From contig NC_053120.1 of assembly GCF_010015445.1 (NCBI RefSeq), positions 15,068,597 to 15,132,596 of the forward strand: a stretch of 64,000 nucleotides of DNA, read 5' to 3'. The stretch's first letter is position 1. Every line of letters starts with the position of its first letter. Source of the stretch: Perca fluviatilis. Its lineage: Eukaryota; Chordata; Actinopteri; Perciformes; Percidae. Shown here in pieces: positions 13,101 through 25,249 of the stretch. The notes below the pieces were generated by a model, which was given only the letters and a program-made list of their open reading frames with translations, searched no databases and was not told the DNA's origin. The position numbers and the translations under genes are program-made.

Positions 13101-13976
13101 TAAATCAGGAATTCCCTTTTATTTCCACAAATGGCAGCACTCTCCTCACTTCCTCTTTCCCCTTCCATCCTGCCACTTTCCTCCTCCTCTTTCCGTCCTG
13201 ATTGAGAAAGGACCACCTGACCGTCTTTTGAGGTGGGGAAGTCATAATTGGAGGGGAAGCCAGTTCCTGCCCCTGTGTGCTAATGCTGGAGGCTTGTGGC
13301 GCCCAACGAAAACCTTTGATGGCATAAGGAGGACACACTCATGCATCCACACACCAACACACCCTCATACATCTTGCATGGCCTCAGTCAGTCTTTGAAC
13401 ATGTAGGCTGCTACTGTGGGCTGGTAGTTGACAGTTGTTGATCTAGGCCCAGCTGATTGTGTGCTCTTAGAGTATGTAATATTACACATTTATTGATCCA
13501 TTAACAAGACTCTAGTTGCTCTGTGATTCTATACTTTCAATTCCATTGCAATTGTTCCAATAGTTTATCACCAAAAAATATAAATGTCAACCTCATGGCT
13601 GTCACTGAATTAGCAAAGTCAGACAATCCAAGTAATAGTTGTTGAGATATTTCAGTCTGCATTAAAGTGGTGGGCCAACAAACTGAGGCCATTATTGCCA
13701 TCTGTAAAGCCTCCGGCATGGCTAAAATGCGAACATGTATGCTCTTCGTATGCTCTTCTTACACTTTATAACCACAATATTTTACTGGCTGTGCGTGTGG
13801 AATATCTCGGTTAATAACACAATGAACATAGTTGTTGTGGGAAGGCAAGTTTTTATTTTCTTATCTTTACCAAGTTTTCACAGCTGGGGATTTTCTGGTT
13901 ACATGCCTGGTGTAGTGGTGCAGCTCTGGGATTTCTGCATGTCCAACATATCAGTGTTTGATACCATCTTTGCTGT
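7190..13976. other. AT-rich intronic stretch without recognised genes
   Basis: No exon or classifiable transposon seen, apart from a possible SINE head near 11800. Includes an A-rich tract near 9938-9975 and a purine-rich (GA) tract at about 12415-12670. A moderately GC-balanced block at 8390-8580 and another at 13080-13330 look less random and could be conserved non-coding sequence, but this needs alignment to other fish. Confidence 0.5.
11785..11860 (+). mobile_element. Possible tRNA-derived SINE head fragment
   Basis: Contains AGTTTGAATCCCC, which resembles a Pol III B box (GGTTCRANTCC), after a GTGGCTGCC stretch typical of fish tRNA-like SINE heads. The A box is not clear and no tail was seen, so this is a weak call. 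Confidence 0.25.
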
Positions 13977-13984
13977 AGTTTGAA

Positions 13985-15300
13985 TAAGAGCTGGGCAATA
14001 TATCGATATTATATCGATATCGTGATTTGAGACTAGATATCGTCTTAGATATCGTAATATGGCATAACTGTTTTCTTTTAATGGTTTTAAAGGCTGCATT
14101 ACAGTAAAGTGATGTCATTTTCTGAACTTACCAGACTGTTGTAACTGTTGTATTATTTGCCTTTACCCACTTAAGCCCTATTCGCACGGGATAAGTATTA
14201 TCTAGGGACCTCGTGTGAATTATAAATTACCCACTCACGTCTGATTTTCATCTGGCGCATTCGAACGGGATAAGCGAAGCCTGTGATTTTACTCGAATTT
14301 ACTGACATTAAGCAACAGTAGAAACATGGGTGTGGGTAGCTCTGCTACGTGTGTTTGTGTGTGGTCAGATCTCGAGGACACACGCACACACTTTCAACCG
14401 GGTAGTCAGTCATCGTCCGAACTGCGACCTCTCCTTTTTCTTTCTCTCACTTTTTTCTCCGGGTGGTGTCAAGCAGGGTCCGGTTAGATGGATAAAACAA
14501 AACATTTCACCAGGTTAAAATCTATTAGCTCAAGCTTTACGCTTGATTTATTTGTAACATTAACCTCTAATTATGAAGTGAGACCCTCGCTTGATTGTGC
14601 ATTATTTTTGATAAGCTATTGCTTGGAGATGTCTTGTCGTTATCTCTAGATGTATGATACAAACATAAAAAATATACTTACCGCATGCTGCTATACATGT
14701 CATCCATCGCCATCTAATCATTCTTTTTGTCTTCGCACTTGTGATGGTTTTCATCTTTCTCTTTCTGCAAATTATGTATGATGTATAACGACATGACCCA
14801 GCACCCAAAACACTGTCAAAACACTCCAACGCACCCTCCATTCTTTGCGAAAGATGGATAAAAAGGTGCAAAAGAAGGAAATGGGTACCTTGACAAAACA
14901 AAAAAGCCCCGCCAAATCCTGGACAAATCAGAGATGCCGATTCGCACGGGACTAATATTATCACAGGACCTCCGTTTTCGGCGAAATATGGTAGGTCATT
15001 TGCGGGGGAATTATTACTTTACAAATTACAGACATGACCGATTCGCACGGGATTAAGATCACAGACAACCTCCGCAATTATTACAAATGACTGGAGGTCA
15101 CCAGGTAATACTTATCCCGTGCGAATAGGGCTTTAGTCATTATATCCACATTACTGATGATTATTTATCAAAAATCTCATTGTGTAAATATTTGGTGAAA
15201 GCACCAATAGTCAACACTACAATATCGTCTCTGTATCGATATCGAGATATTTGGTCAAAAATATCGTGATATGTGATTTTCTCCATATCGCCCAGCCCTA
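13985..15300. mobile_element. hAT-like MITE (copy 1), interrupted by a nested element
   Basis: Ends are AGCTGGGCAATAT on the left and ATATCGCCCAGCCCTA on the right, with subterminal stretches rich in ATATCGATAT. AGTTTGAAT occurs at both edges (13977-13985 and 15300-15308), consistent with a target-site duplication of about 8 bp, the hAT size. It is inverted relative to the copy at 18468-18774. A 959-bp element (14174-15132) sits in its middle. No transposase frame of its own, so non-autonomous. Confidence 0.8.
14174..15132. mobile_element. Harbinger-like non-autonomous transposon with TTA target duplication
   Basis: Perfect terminal inverted repeats of 27 bp: AGCCCTATTCGCACGGGATA at the left end and its complement at the right end. 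They are flanked by TTA at 14171-14173 and 15133-15135. Subterminal copies of GATTCGCACGGGA recur near 14939 and 15037. The uninterrupted relative at 18468-18774 carries a single TTA at the equivalent position, which marks this as a clean insertion. A 3-bp TTA duplication fits PIF/Harbinger elements. A 120-codon minus-strand frame (14602-14964) has no motif I can assign to a transposase. Confidence 0.8.
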
Positions 15301-15739
15301 GTTTGAATGCACTAAAAGATATCAGTTTATCAAAACAAAAAAATCCCACAACATTTCAAACAGACTTTTGTTCAGTGCTTTGTGGAGAAGTGTCCAAAAC
15401 GTTTCATTCGTAGTTAACATTAATTTGTCTGGATTTAAGTTACATTCTATGGTTTTGAGGTAAAGCATTTCTTGCCTGGAAACATAACAGAAGCTGTCCG
15501 AATTATGGCATTTCACTTTTCCTATTCACCATCAGCAACAAAAATTCAGGTTTCGGTCAGTATCATGTGTGTAAGCTGAATGTGTACTATGTAATATGAG
15601 TTAGCTACAAAGCCTAATAAATGTAGTCATTGATGATGGAAGCACACAGTGATGCTGCAGGAAGTATCTGTGGTTTAATGAGAGAGCCTCAGCAGAGTGT
15701 ACAGTAGGGACTTACCATTTTAACCACACAGTATCTTTT

Positions 15740-15910
15740 ATTTTCATAAATGTTACCATGTTTCTAATTGGCATTGTTGCTAAGAGGTTACACGTGTCCA
15801 CCAAGTGACAAAAGGGTTGCAGGTTTAATCCCCATAGTGGACCTGAATCCTGTCAAAGTGCCCCAGTGCAATAAAAGGGACACTTACCTGCCTGTTCATT
15901 GGAGGGTGCC
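15740..15910 (+). mobile_element. Possible SINE fragment
   Basis: Contains CAGGTTTAATCCCC (B-box-like, 15821-15834) followed by a body resembling fish tRNA-derived SINEs (AAGTGCCCCAGTGCAATAAA). The upstream A box is degenerate. No tail or target duplication found. Confidence 0.35.
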
Positions 15911-16429
15911 CTGGATAAGAACATTGGAAAAAGCCTTAAATGTGGAATTGCACAAAGTCCTCATCTGCTTTTTAGATTTCAGCACTTCTATTTCACCTTT
16001 GGACCTGATGATTGCCATAGGTAGGCTTTCTATCCATCAGCGGGCACTTGACTGAGAGCTTTCTCTTCCCTCTTTTCTAAGTGCTTCGACTCTCCTGAAT
16101 GCGCTCATTGGTCTTACTGGTTGCAAGTAACGTTCAGCATTCCACTTTCAGTATGAAAGTCCAATTCTGCAATTTTTAACTTATTGTTTTTTTAAGTCAC
16201 GGTTGCAAAATATTTTTGTCTTGAGTAATGCTGACTCCGCCACAAAATTTTGTCAAATCCTACCTCGTCCTTGAGCACCAAAGCATCTCTATGGCTAGCG
16301 GCAACTACAAAAACCAATTTTGGTCAGAGTTGTTATTTGGCCTGTGATGGGACAACATTGGCTATGTTGCTGATGGATTATATTGTATTGGTATTTAATG
16401 GATACGACAGCTGAAGATAGGAAAGGGCC

Positions 16430-16525
16430 ACGGGTCGGAATTGAACCTGGGCCGCTGCAGTAAGGACTGAGCTTTAGTACCAGGGGTTGCATGCTCAATC
16501 AGGTGAGCTACCAGGGTGCCCCATA
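16430..16525 (-). mobile_element. tRNA-derived SINE head
   Basis: On the minus strand, an A-box-like TAGCTCACCTG (16500-16510) is followed by a B-box-like GGTTCAATTCC (16437-16447). This is the order and approximate spacing of an internal Pol III promoter in tRNA-derived SINEs. The rest of the element and its tail are not clear. Confidence 0.6.
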
Positions 16526-17357
16526 ACATGGGTTATTTTTAACCTAATAAGGAATATTTGTTGTGTTTGCCACTTGTCCTTCAAGGCCAACTATATATTA
16601 ACTTATATTTCAACCTTGCCTATTTCCCATAAATGTGGCCATTGTGATTTAAGGGTTTGGGATAGGGATTGCATTACATTATAAATAATACAGGCCTTAA
16701 AAATCTAGTAAAACAAAACTGTCTGTGTGAGTGTGAGATGGCAACCTCCTTTATAACTGGGCCTTGCTGCCAGCCTTCTGGCTGAGGTTAGCGCGCTCAG
16801 AGCCCCTTTATGAACACCTTTGTGTGCACACACACCAGAGACAATGAGAGGGCATCAGCATTGAATGTGTACAATACATGAACACATAAAGAGAAGCAAA
16901 ATTATACTGGAATTGCTGTAAATTAGAAATGTTGCACGGAGAGTGAACAGTTTATACCTTAAGCTCCGTTATAATCATAGAGAGCTAAAAGACTCTTAAG
17001 CATTCAACATTTAACAGGTTAAAAAGCACAAATTAAGATGAGTCTGAATAGAAATATAGATAGATTGGCTGAACTGAGCAGCTAGTTATTGATTCACTCG
17101 AACCACTGTAATGATCATTCACCTGTGATTGATAAACGGACAACAGTGATCTACAGCACCACCTCTCTCCATCTTTCCAATCTCTCAGTGCTTCATGATC
17201 CGAAGCACTGAATATTTTAACACCAGTAAATGTACAGGAATTAGGTCATTTTGACCATTTTTTAAATCGAAGTAATTTTCCATCCACATAATTTCCTACT
17301 TGAAAAGGTCAATCAAAAGAAAAGCTAAACTTAACCACAACTAAATGTAATAATCTA

Positions 17358-17364
<7 letters not shown>

Positions 17365-17416
<52 letters not shown>
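17365..17416. repeat. (TA)n microsatellite
   Basis: About 25 uninterrupted TA units. Confidence 0.95.
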
Positions 17417-17419
<3 letters not shown>

Positions 17420-18467
17420 GTTCCCGCAATTCTCAATTTAAAAATGACATTGGCATGAAAAAATGTAGTCTGTCAAAACTGTTATTGCTCATTAGTGCCA
17501 GCTAATACTGCTCATACAAAGGAATTCACTTGGTGTCAATGTGATATACCAAGTCATTTCTGTGCAATTAACTCATATTCTTAAACATTTGTTGTATCTT
17601 TCTAAGCAATGATAAATGAAAGTGATGGTGCCAAATTTTATGTTTTTATGTGTAAAAAAAAGAATTCCAAATTTTCTGTCTGTCTCAGACTGTGATGGAT
17701 TCTCCTCTCTCCTCTACCATGGTCAACATTGTCAGACAACTGAGCTCTCCACAGCTGGCACTTTGAACTGCAGACATTCTTTCTCCTGTTCGAAAAGGAT
17801 TTTATTGTGACAGAATGGAGCTCATTAAAGTATTGGCTTTGGAACTGTTTCAATCCTCTTTCCTTACTGCTTTACTAAAGGAACATCTAAAGATTTAATT
17901 TTATTTATTTTCCATTCATCCCTACAAATTAGATTTAGCATAATTCGCACCAATATTCTTGCTCTAGCTATTCATACATAGAGGACAAAGACAAGAACCT
18001 TGAAGACACTGGAGGACAAACCTGTTTTTTACGATGAATCTCCCTGCAGACCTCAGGTACTGAAGTTCTGCCAGCAGATGTACAGCCAACTTCTCTACTT
18101 CTCTCTCAGGGCATTTTAGTTGAATTAAATACCATAAGACAGTCAAATTACCCCCTTGGCTCCTCAACATACTTCCTCCCTCCTTCTACCTCCTCTCTTT
18201 TGCTCTTCCTTTCCCTGTCTTTATCCTGAGGCAGAGTTTCCCATAGTAGCACACCAAGGCTGTCTGTGTCAGGCAGTTATTTAGCAGTGATGGTCCAGCA
18301 GCTCGCCTCAGGCCATCGTTGATATGGCTAGTTCTCCCTCCATGGCATTTAGCCTTGCTACTGTTGCCAAGGCGGGAGGAGGGGAGTGACTAAATAAAAA
18401 TAAAAAAAATAGCTGTGTTTGCTGGGCTGTGTGACCAGTGTGTCATTTGAATCTTTCTGTCAGTACC

Positions 18468-18774
18468 TAGGGCTGGGCAATATGGAGAAAATCAGATATC
18501 ACGATATTCTTGACCAAATACCTCAATATCGATATTGCTGCGATATTCTAGGGTTGACAGTTGGTGCTTTAACAAAATATCTTCAAACTTAGATTTCAGA
18601 TAAATAATCATCAGTAATGTGGACATAATGTCTAAATGGGGAAAAGGCAAATAATAGAACAGCTTGAACAGTCTGTTAAGTTCAGAAAAGTACATCACTT
18701 AACTGTAATGTAGCCTGTAAAACCAGGAAAAGACCACACTTATCGATATAATATCGATATATTGCCCAGCCCTA
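18468..18774. mobile_element. hAT-like MITE (copy 2), uninterrupted
   Basis: A 307-bp element with inverted ends TAGGGCTGGGCAATAT and ATATTGCCCAGCCCTA. It is flanked by TCAGTACC (18460-18467) and TGAGTACC (18775-18782), an 8-bp target duplication with one mismatch. Internally related to the element at 13985-15300 but in opposite orientation and without the nested insertion. A tract of about 60 bp found in copy 3 near 46060-46120 is missing here. Confidence 0.85.
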
Positions 18775-19150
18775 TGAGTACCCACAACAGGACTTTAACC
18801 CTGATTTTCAGCTCACCGACAAAAGCCCCATATTGGAGGCAAATTGGCATTGGCTTGACGCTCATGTGCTCGCTCTGGAGCACAATATGTAAACTGTTCA
18901 AAAACACGAGACGAGAGACTTACAGGAGCCTTGCAGACACATTCTAGATATCTAGCAGGCTAAATATATGGAGCCGTCTCGGACTCTGCCGGGGAGCTGC
19001 AGCCAATGAGAGCGCAAGACACAGGCTGAGGGGAAACCAGGGGAAGGCAGTTTGCTTAACAGGTTCTTCAGCACAAAAGGTGAACTCGATGAAAAACGAT
19101 GACAAAGAAACTGGCTATGAAGCCTTTTATCTTTCTCGAATAGGTTTAGG

Positions 19151-19192
19151 TATATGTATGTATGTATGTATGTATGTATGCATGTATGTATG
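19151..19192. repeat. (TATG)n microsatellite
   Basis: About ten ATGT units with one interruption (ATGC). Confidence 0.9.
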
Positions 19193-19982
19193 CACAAACT
19201 GAAACTACTTTGAGTGTTGCATTTGTTTTTCAAGGTCCAGAACAGTGTTTCCTACACTGTGCACATACAATGTTAGGACATAAATTGTAGTTTAACCTTT
19301 GGTTGCATTCAATAAAGTGAAATGCATTCACTCCATGTATACTTAATACTTGATTTCTAGTTACAGGAGCTGTACTCTCCCTGTTATTCTGCGAATGTAA
19401 CGGTAGATGAGAGTGCCGGCCATAAAGCACTACATCTCTGGTTACAGTGGATTGTCTCAATTGTCTCTCTGGTTCTTCCCAACTCAACATCAGGACTTAA
19501 GAGGCTCTGTGTCGCTATGGAAACCCCGAGCTGAGTCTGATGAAGCAACAAGGTTTCAGAGGGTTCATTTGAAGTTTATAAATAGGGTGCAATTAAAAGG
19601 AATGTTAACGTTGGCCCGAAAATAGCAACCTCTTCATTATTCATTAATGTTAGTTTTATTTTGAAGATGCAGGGGAAGGAAAATGCAGGAAGAAAAGGAA
19701 GTCTAAAAGTGTGTGTGTCTGTCTGTGTCTGTGTGTGTGTGTATGTCACAAAGGCCTATCTGTACATACAACAATTCACGTAACTTTCTCACATCCGTAA
19801 ACAAGTCTTCTGTCCTGGACCGACCCGCTGAGTGTCTGACCCTCCACTCACTCCACCTCTACCATCACCTGGGGTCTTCTGTCCCCACATAACAGAGACT
19901 CAACTCATATCCTCCAGTAAAACCACAACACACACAAAATGTCAGATATCTGGGGGGATGCACTTTATCCACTGACCTCTCT

Positions 19983-20113
<131 letters not shown>

Positions 20114-20548
20114 TGTGAGAGAGAGAGAGCCCCAAATTGTTCCCTACCAAATGCAGACTGGAACAGTACAGCACGTTTTTCTACATTTGTTTTTGTTTTT
20201 CTGCATAGTTCAGTAAAAGTATTTTTTTCAAGTTGCAAATGCATCCAACATTTCATAGGATGCTGCATGTGGTAATATATATCTTCTTAATACTCAGTCA
20301 GGTACACCCCAATACATTGAATGAATGAATGAACATGAATACATTGTAAGACTACATTCAAATAGAACCCAAGAAAGAGGGTACATTACTGCTGGCGAAG
20401 TCTGTGGGAAGTGTCAGCGAGAGGCACAGCCTCACTCTAGAAAGTGCCGAGCAGCATGACGTGGTGTTGTAGTTTGTCAACTTCAGTTAGTAATGTAAAT
20501 AATAATCTTGTTTTCCAAAGTGTAAAAGAGATCTATGAAACTTTATTT

Positions 20549-20850
20549 TAGGGCTGTAACTAATCTCATCATCATTTTATTGCTATCAACAAATCTGTTT
20601 TTGATTAATCTATATTTTTTGTTCTATACAATGTACTACAATAAAATTGTGAAAAATGCCCGATTTCCCTGAACCCAAATCAATGTCATCAAATTACTTT
20701 TGGTCTGACCAGCTTAATTATTCAATACAGAGTTAAAGAGAAAAGCAGCAAATTCTCACATTTCAGGAGCGGGAATCAGATGTTAAAAAAACAAAACATG
20801 TTTGCGTAAAGAGCAGTGTTTGAGCTTATCGTTGATTAATAAACTCACAA
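20549..20850. mobile_element. Degenerate MITE of the TAGGGCTGCAACTA family (copy A)
   Basis: Begins TAGGGCTGTAACTAAT and continues with the same body as the copies at about 29757, 37378 and 39119 (shared stretches such as GTCATCAAATTACTT and AAAGCAGCAAATTCTCACAT). This is a common fish non-autonomous DNA-transposon type, probably hAT. The right end is poorly defined. Confidence 0.6.
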
Positions 20851-21882
20851 CAGCATGCCCTTTCATGAGGAAGCTTTAACGAGAAAATGTTTTGGCATGT
20901 TTCCTTGATAAATTACTTTGATCAGTTGTCAGTAATGTTGATTCATTTTCTAGCAATCAACAAAACGAAGTTAAGAAAGATGTTACCCAAAACAGCTAAT
21001 CCTAATAATCCGCTCTTTGGTGTGTCAAGTGTTTTCTCCAACCTGCTTGCTTGTCACCAATCTCCCCTGCAAGAAAAATAAGAAATTTCACTTTTTTGCT
21101 TTCTGTCCGAACACTGCGTCTGCACTCCCAACTCAGCTTATTGAAATGCAGAACCAGCAAGACCATTAAAATGCCACGGCAGCAATACAGAGACAGATGA
21201 ATTTGGTATCTGCCAGGCGGGCCAGCTGTCCCCCTCCCAGCAACCCTCCAGGGAAGCCTCTAGAAACTTCCTCGCCAGCCACCAAGGACAAATGCCTCTG
21301 GGGGAGCTGGTTTTTAATTACCAGGCCGTCGTCCTCTGAATATCACACCAACAGATTAGCTTACTGTGTCCCACTGAAATGAAGAGAAATGAGGAGTGTT
21401 TGTTGCAGCCAGGTGTGGCAGCAGAGAAGGGTGGTGCCATTTTTACATCCCGCTGTCTGAATATGTTTTGACTAAAGGCTAGACTTTGAAGTTATATTAC
21501 GGTCTGTGTTTTGCCTGAAAAAACTTTTATTAGAATTTGCACCTTTCTTTGGAACCTAAAGCACGAGAGGACCAAGGCTTTTTTCCAGTATATAGATGTA
21601 CAATATCTTCAGTGATGTGTTGTGATTATATATTTCTTTAAGAGGACTGAGTCATGTCCTTGAGCCACAGAGCGACAAACTCTTGTTTCACCTAAATTCC
21701 CAAGGTTTAAAGTTTAATTAAATGTTTTTAATAGTTGTCAGACAGGGCACGGTTCACACTTTGTTTAATCAGCGGCTAATTGAGTTGTTCCTTTAACAAG
21801 TAAGATACAGTTTATACCTCATTAAACCCATTTATTTTCTTTCTCAAATAATTTTTTTAGTAAGCCAAACATTTTATTTACC
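20850..21882. other. Intronic stretch, no gene
   Basis: No recognised exon or transposon. The block at about 21120-21400 is more GC-balanced than its surroundings and contains a homeodomain-type TTTTTAATTACC, so it is a candidate conserved non-coding element. This cannot be tested without alignment. Confidence 0.4.
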
Positions 21883-21886
21883 TTAA

Positions 21887-24058
21887 AGGGGTGATAGAAT
21901 GATTATATAGGGTATTTCACACTGTTCCTTATGGTCTCCTAATGGGGTATGTAACATTGGTTGGGCTGAAAATGGCCTGGTTGATATTTTATGGGCCCTT
22001 ATGCATCCCTGTGTTTTGGCCCTATTTGTAACAAGAGCTTTTCTTCCAAATATGGTATGGTCATGAATATTTAGATGAGCTGCGCGGTGATTGGTTGAGC
22101 GACTTGCCATACGCAGACATTAGAGACGCGCGCTGATTGGTTGAGCGAATCCCCAATACACATACATTAAAGAAGCGACAGAATCTCATATTCCAGACAC
22201 TGCAATGTTTCATTACCAAATTCACTTCTGAGACTTTTTTAAGCGAGAAATCAACTATATAAAGCTCAAATATGGGCCGTTTTACAAAAATTGATGGCTA
22301 ATTGCAAATTTGGTAAGACGTGTCGGACTTTAGGAGCTCCACACAGTCTGACGAGAAAGCGACCGCCTGCTGGGCTCCATACCCAGGGCAAAGTCACCCT
22401 TTGTGGATACTGCATACGGGGCTCCGCGGCCAGCTGCCGGCATAACTATATCTATAAATAATACATTTACGGTTTTGAATGTCCTAATGTCTTATAAAGC
22501 TAACCGTTGTGTCCGATTTGATTTTAAGGCATTTTTATGAACGCGAGGCGTCTTTGTAGGACAAGCAGCTACTTGCTATATGTCCCATTCATCACAATGG
22601 GGAAATACCGCAGCTAGCTAGCTACACTTTCGCCATAACTAAATTACATTTATGTTTGAATTTCGTCACGCCACTTATACAACACATTCCCCAATGTCTT
22701 ATAAAGCTAACCGTTGTGTCCGATTTGATTTTAAGGCATTTTTATGCGGAACGCGTCTTTGTAGGACCGAGCAGCTGCTTGCTATATGTCCCATTCATTA
22801 CAATTGGGAAATACCGCAGCTAGCTAGCTACATTGTCGTCATAACTAAATTATATTTACAGTTTGAATTTTGTCCGCCACTTATACAACATCATTCCCCA
22901 ATGTCTTATAAAGCTAACCGTTGTGTCCGATTTGATTTTAAGGCATTTTTATGAACGCATAAAGCGTCTTTGTAGGACGAACAGCTGCTTGCTATATGTC
23001 CCATTCATTACAATGGGGAAATACCCGCGCGCTAGCTAGCTACATTGTCGCCATAACTAAATTATATTTACAGTTTGAATTTCCCTCCGCCACTTATACA
23101 ACATCATTCCCCAATGTCTTATAAAGCTAACCGTTGTGTCCGATTTGATTTTAAGGCATTTTTATGAACGCAAGGCGTCTTTGTAGGACGAACAGCTGCT
23201 TGCTATATGTCCCATTCATTACAATGGGGAAATACCGCAGCTTGCTCACTTTCGCATAACTAACGTATATTTACAGTTTGAATTTCGTCACGGCATGAAT
23301 ATTACAGGTTCCTCAAGGTCTTACAAAGCTTAGCTAACACTTGTCCGATTTCGGATTTCAATTGAATGTATTTTTGTGAATGTCAGAGTTAGGAGGAGGC
23401 TAGCTAGCTCTCATTGATGGAATCCATCTCACCGCGGATCTATCAATGAGACTTGCGGACAAGAGGCGTTTATTTCCCCGATTGTTTGTTTAAATAACTC
23501 AACACACATACCCATTATAAGATTAACTGGAACCTGCGGGCTGCGGTAAAAGATTGCGGGCGTAACAAGCTCGCTGACACTGCGGTCAGGGCGGCGATGT
23601 AGCAACCCAGGCAGCACCAACACCGGCACTAAACTCCGACACACAGTCGGAGAAAATTTGCAATTAGCCATCCATTTTCGTAAAGCGGCCCATATTCGAG
23701 CTTTATATGGTTGATTTCTCGCATAAAAAAGTTTCAGAAGTGAATTTTGTGATGGAATAGCAGAGATCTGCGTGACCTAGCTAGATTCAGAAGACTACCT
23801 GATCTCAGGTCAGTTTTGTAGCCTATGTAAATGTTTGGGGGGCCTGTTCTCTTAAGGTTCCGGATTTTGAGACGCTTACGCAAGCAACTCAGCTTTGTTG
23901 GGATTCGCCCGTTTTCAGAGGCAGTTTCAAAATATGAGATTTTCATAGTAAAGGGGTGTCAGTGGGATTTTGAGCTTCTATGTATGTCCTATTTACCCAC
24001 CAAACTGTCGTTATTCAACTATGACAGGGTAAAATCGGTTTTGCATTCTATCACCCCT
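21887..24058. mobile_element. 2.2-kb TTAA-target DNA transposon (Kolobok/T2-like), non-autonomous
   Basis: Inverted ends AGGGGTGATAGAATG and CATTCTATCACCCCT, each flanked by TTAA (21883-21886 and 24059-24062). The TTAAAGGGG edge resembles T2-type MITEs of the Kolobok superfamily; piggyBac also targets TTAA. A long internal inverted repeat (about 22210-22345 against 23625-23760) brackets a tandem array with a period of about 207 bp. No transposase frame was found, so mobilisation would need a partner in trans. Confidence 0.8.
22483..23420. repeat. Tandem array, about 207-bp unit, inside the TTAA element
   Basis: CTTATAAAGCTAACCGTTGT starts near-identical units at 22491, 22698, 22905 and 23118, and a decayed fifth unit at 23320 (CTTACAAAGC). 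Spacings are 207, 207, 213 and 202 bp. Each unit also carries a CCCATTCATTACAATGGGGA-type palindromic segment followed by a GCTAGCTAGCTA stretch. Confidence 0.9.
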
Positions 24059-24579
24059 TTAAGGTTTGCTGAGAACATGTTTTTTCTTTAACAGCACCCA
24101 TCTTCATAACCCACAGTTCCAGTGATCAACAACAGGAAACCTTGGCTAACCAGTGTTTACTGCAACACATGGTGCTTAAATGCCTTCTTCAGAGACTTGC
24201 TTGAGACTGGTTGAGTTTGGTCTCTGCGTCCCGAGTGGCTTTGTGCAAACATGAGTCAGGTAGAGTTAAGCAGCCAAGGTAGTTATGTAAGCAGGCAGAC
24301 TGATCTCATGAAGTGGCGTATGTATTACACTCCAATTCATATGCAATTATTTGCGTGTTATCAAGACGAATACTCGTTTTTTAGCGTGTTTATCAACGCC
24401 GTTTGGCCTCCATTACCTTGCGATTGCGTGTGAATTGACGCCGTAGCCAGTAGTACGAAAGGGCGAAAATCCATGTAGGGAGGTTGGTCGGGGTGGAGGA
24501 TGGGTAAAACAAAGGACTTTCACCCAGGAGAGCGGGGATCGTGTACCGCGTGTGACGTTTCCTTTCCACATTTGTTGTT

Positions 24580-25204
24580 TTCCTACACCCGACCGGTTTT
24601 TCTTTTCCTAAACCCAACCGGTTCTTCTTTTCCTACACCCGACCGGTTTTTCTTTTCCTAAACCCAACCGGTTCTTCTTTTCCTAAACCCAACCCTGTTC
24701 TTCTTTTCCTAAACCCAACCCTGTTCTTCTTTTCCTAAACCCAACCGGTTCTTCTTTTCCTAAACCCAACCCTGTTTTTCTTTTCCTAAACCCAACCAGT
24801 TCTTCTTTTCCTAAACCCAACCGGTTCTTCTTTTCCTAAACCCAACCCTGTTTTTCTTTTCCTAAACCCAACCGGTTCTTCTTTTCCTAAACCCAACCCT
24901 GTTCTTCTTTTCCTAAACCCAACCGGTTCTTCTTTTCCTAAACCCAACCCTGTTTTTCTTTTCCTAAACCCAACCAGTTATTCTTTTCCTAAACCCAACC
25001 CTGTTCTTCTTTTCCTAAACCCAACCCTGTTCTTCTTTTCCTAAACCCAACCGGTTCTTCTTTTCCTAAACCCAACCCTGTTCTTCTTTTCCTAAACCCA
25101 ACCGGTTCTTCTTTTCCTAAACCCAACCCGCGTGTCACTTTCCTAAACACCATAGCTTTCTTCTTTTCCTAAACCCAACCGGTTATTCTTTTCCTAAACC
25201 CAAC
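24580..25204. repeat. 25/26-bp minisatellite (CCTAAACCCAACC core)
   Basis: About 24 tandem units of TTCTTTTCCTAAACCCAACC ending in either GGTTC (25 bp) or CTGTTC (26 bp). The two variants alternate irregularly across the block. The last units are interrupted by CGCGTGTSACTTTCC variants. Confidence 0.95.
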
Positions 25205-25249
25205 CCGCGTGTGACGTTTCCTAAACCCAAGCCTCGCAATAACGTCAAC

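Noticed and set aside
14602..14964. 120-codon minus-strand frame inside the Harbinger-like element, considered as a transposase remnant
   Set aside because: No DDE triad or other transposase motif could be identified, so the element is called non-autonomous.
16430..16525. True tRNA gene
   Set aside because: A and B boxes are present but no consistent acceptor stem or anticodon arm could be drawn, and the sequence resembles common fish SINE heads. The same holds for 33733-33893.
21883..24062. CRISPR-like array (regular repeats with a period of about 207 bp)
   Set aside because: Units are contiguous near-identical tandem copies without unique spacers, inside a eukaryotic transposon.
24580..25204. 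Telomere repeat array
   Set aside because: The CCTAAACCC core resembles a telomere motif, but the unit is 25-26 bp with CTTCTTTT and GGTT spacers, not TTAGGG tandem repeats.
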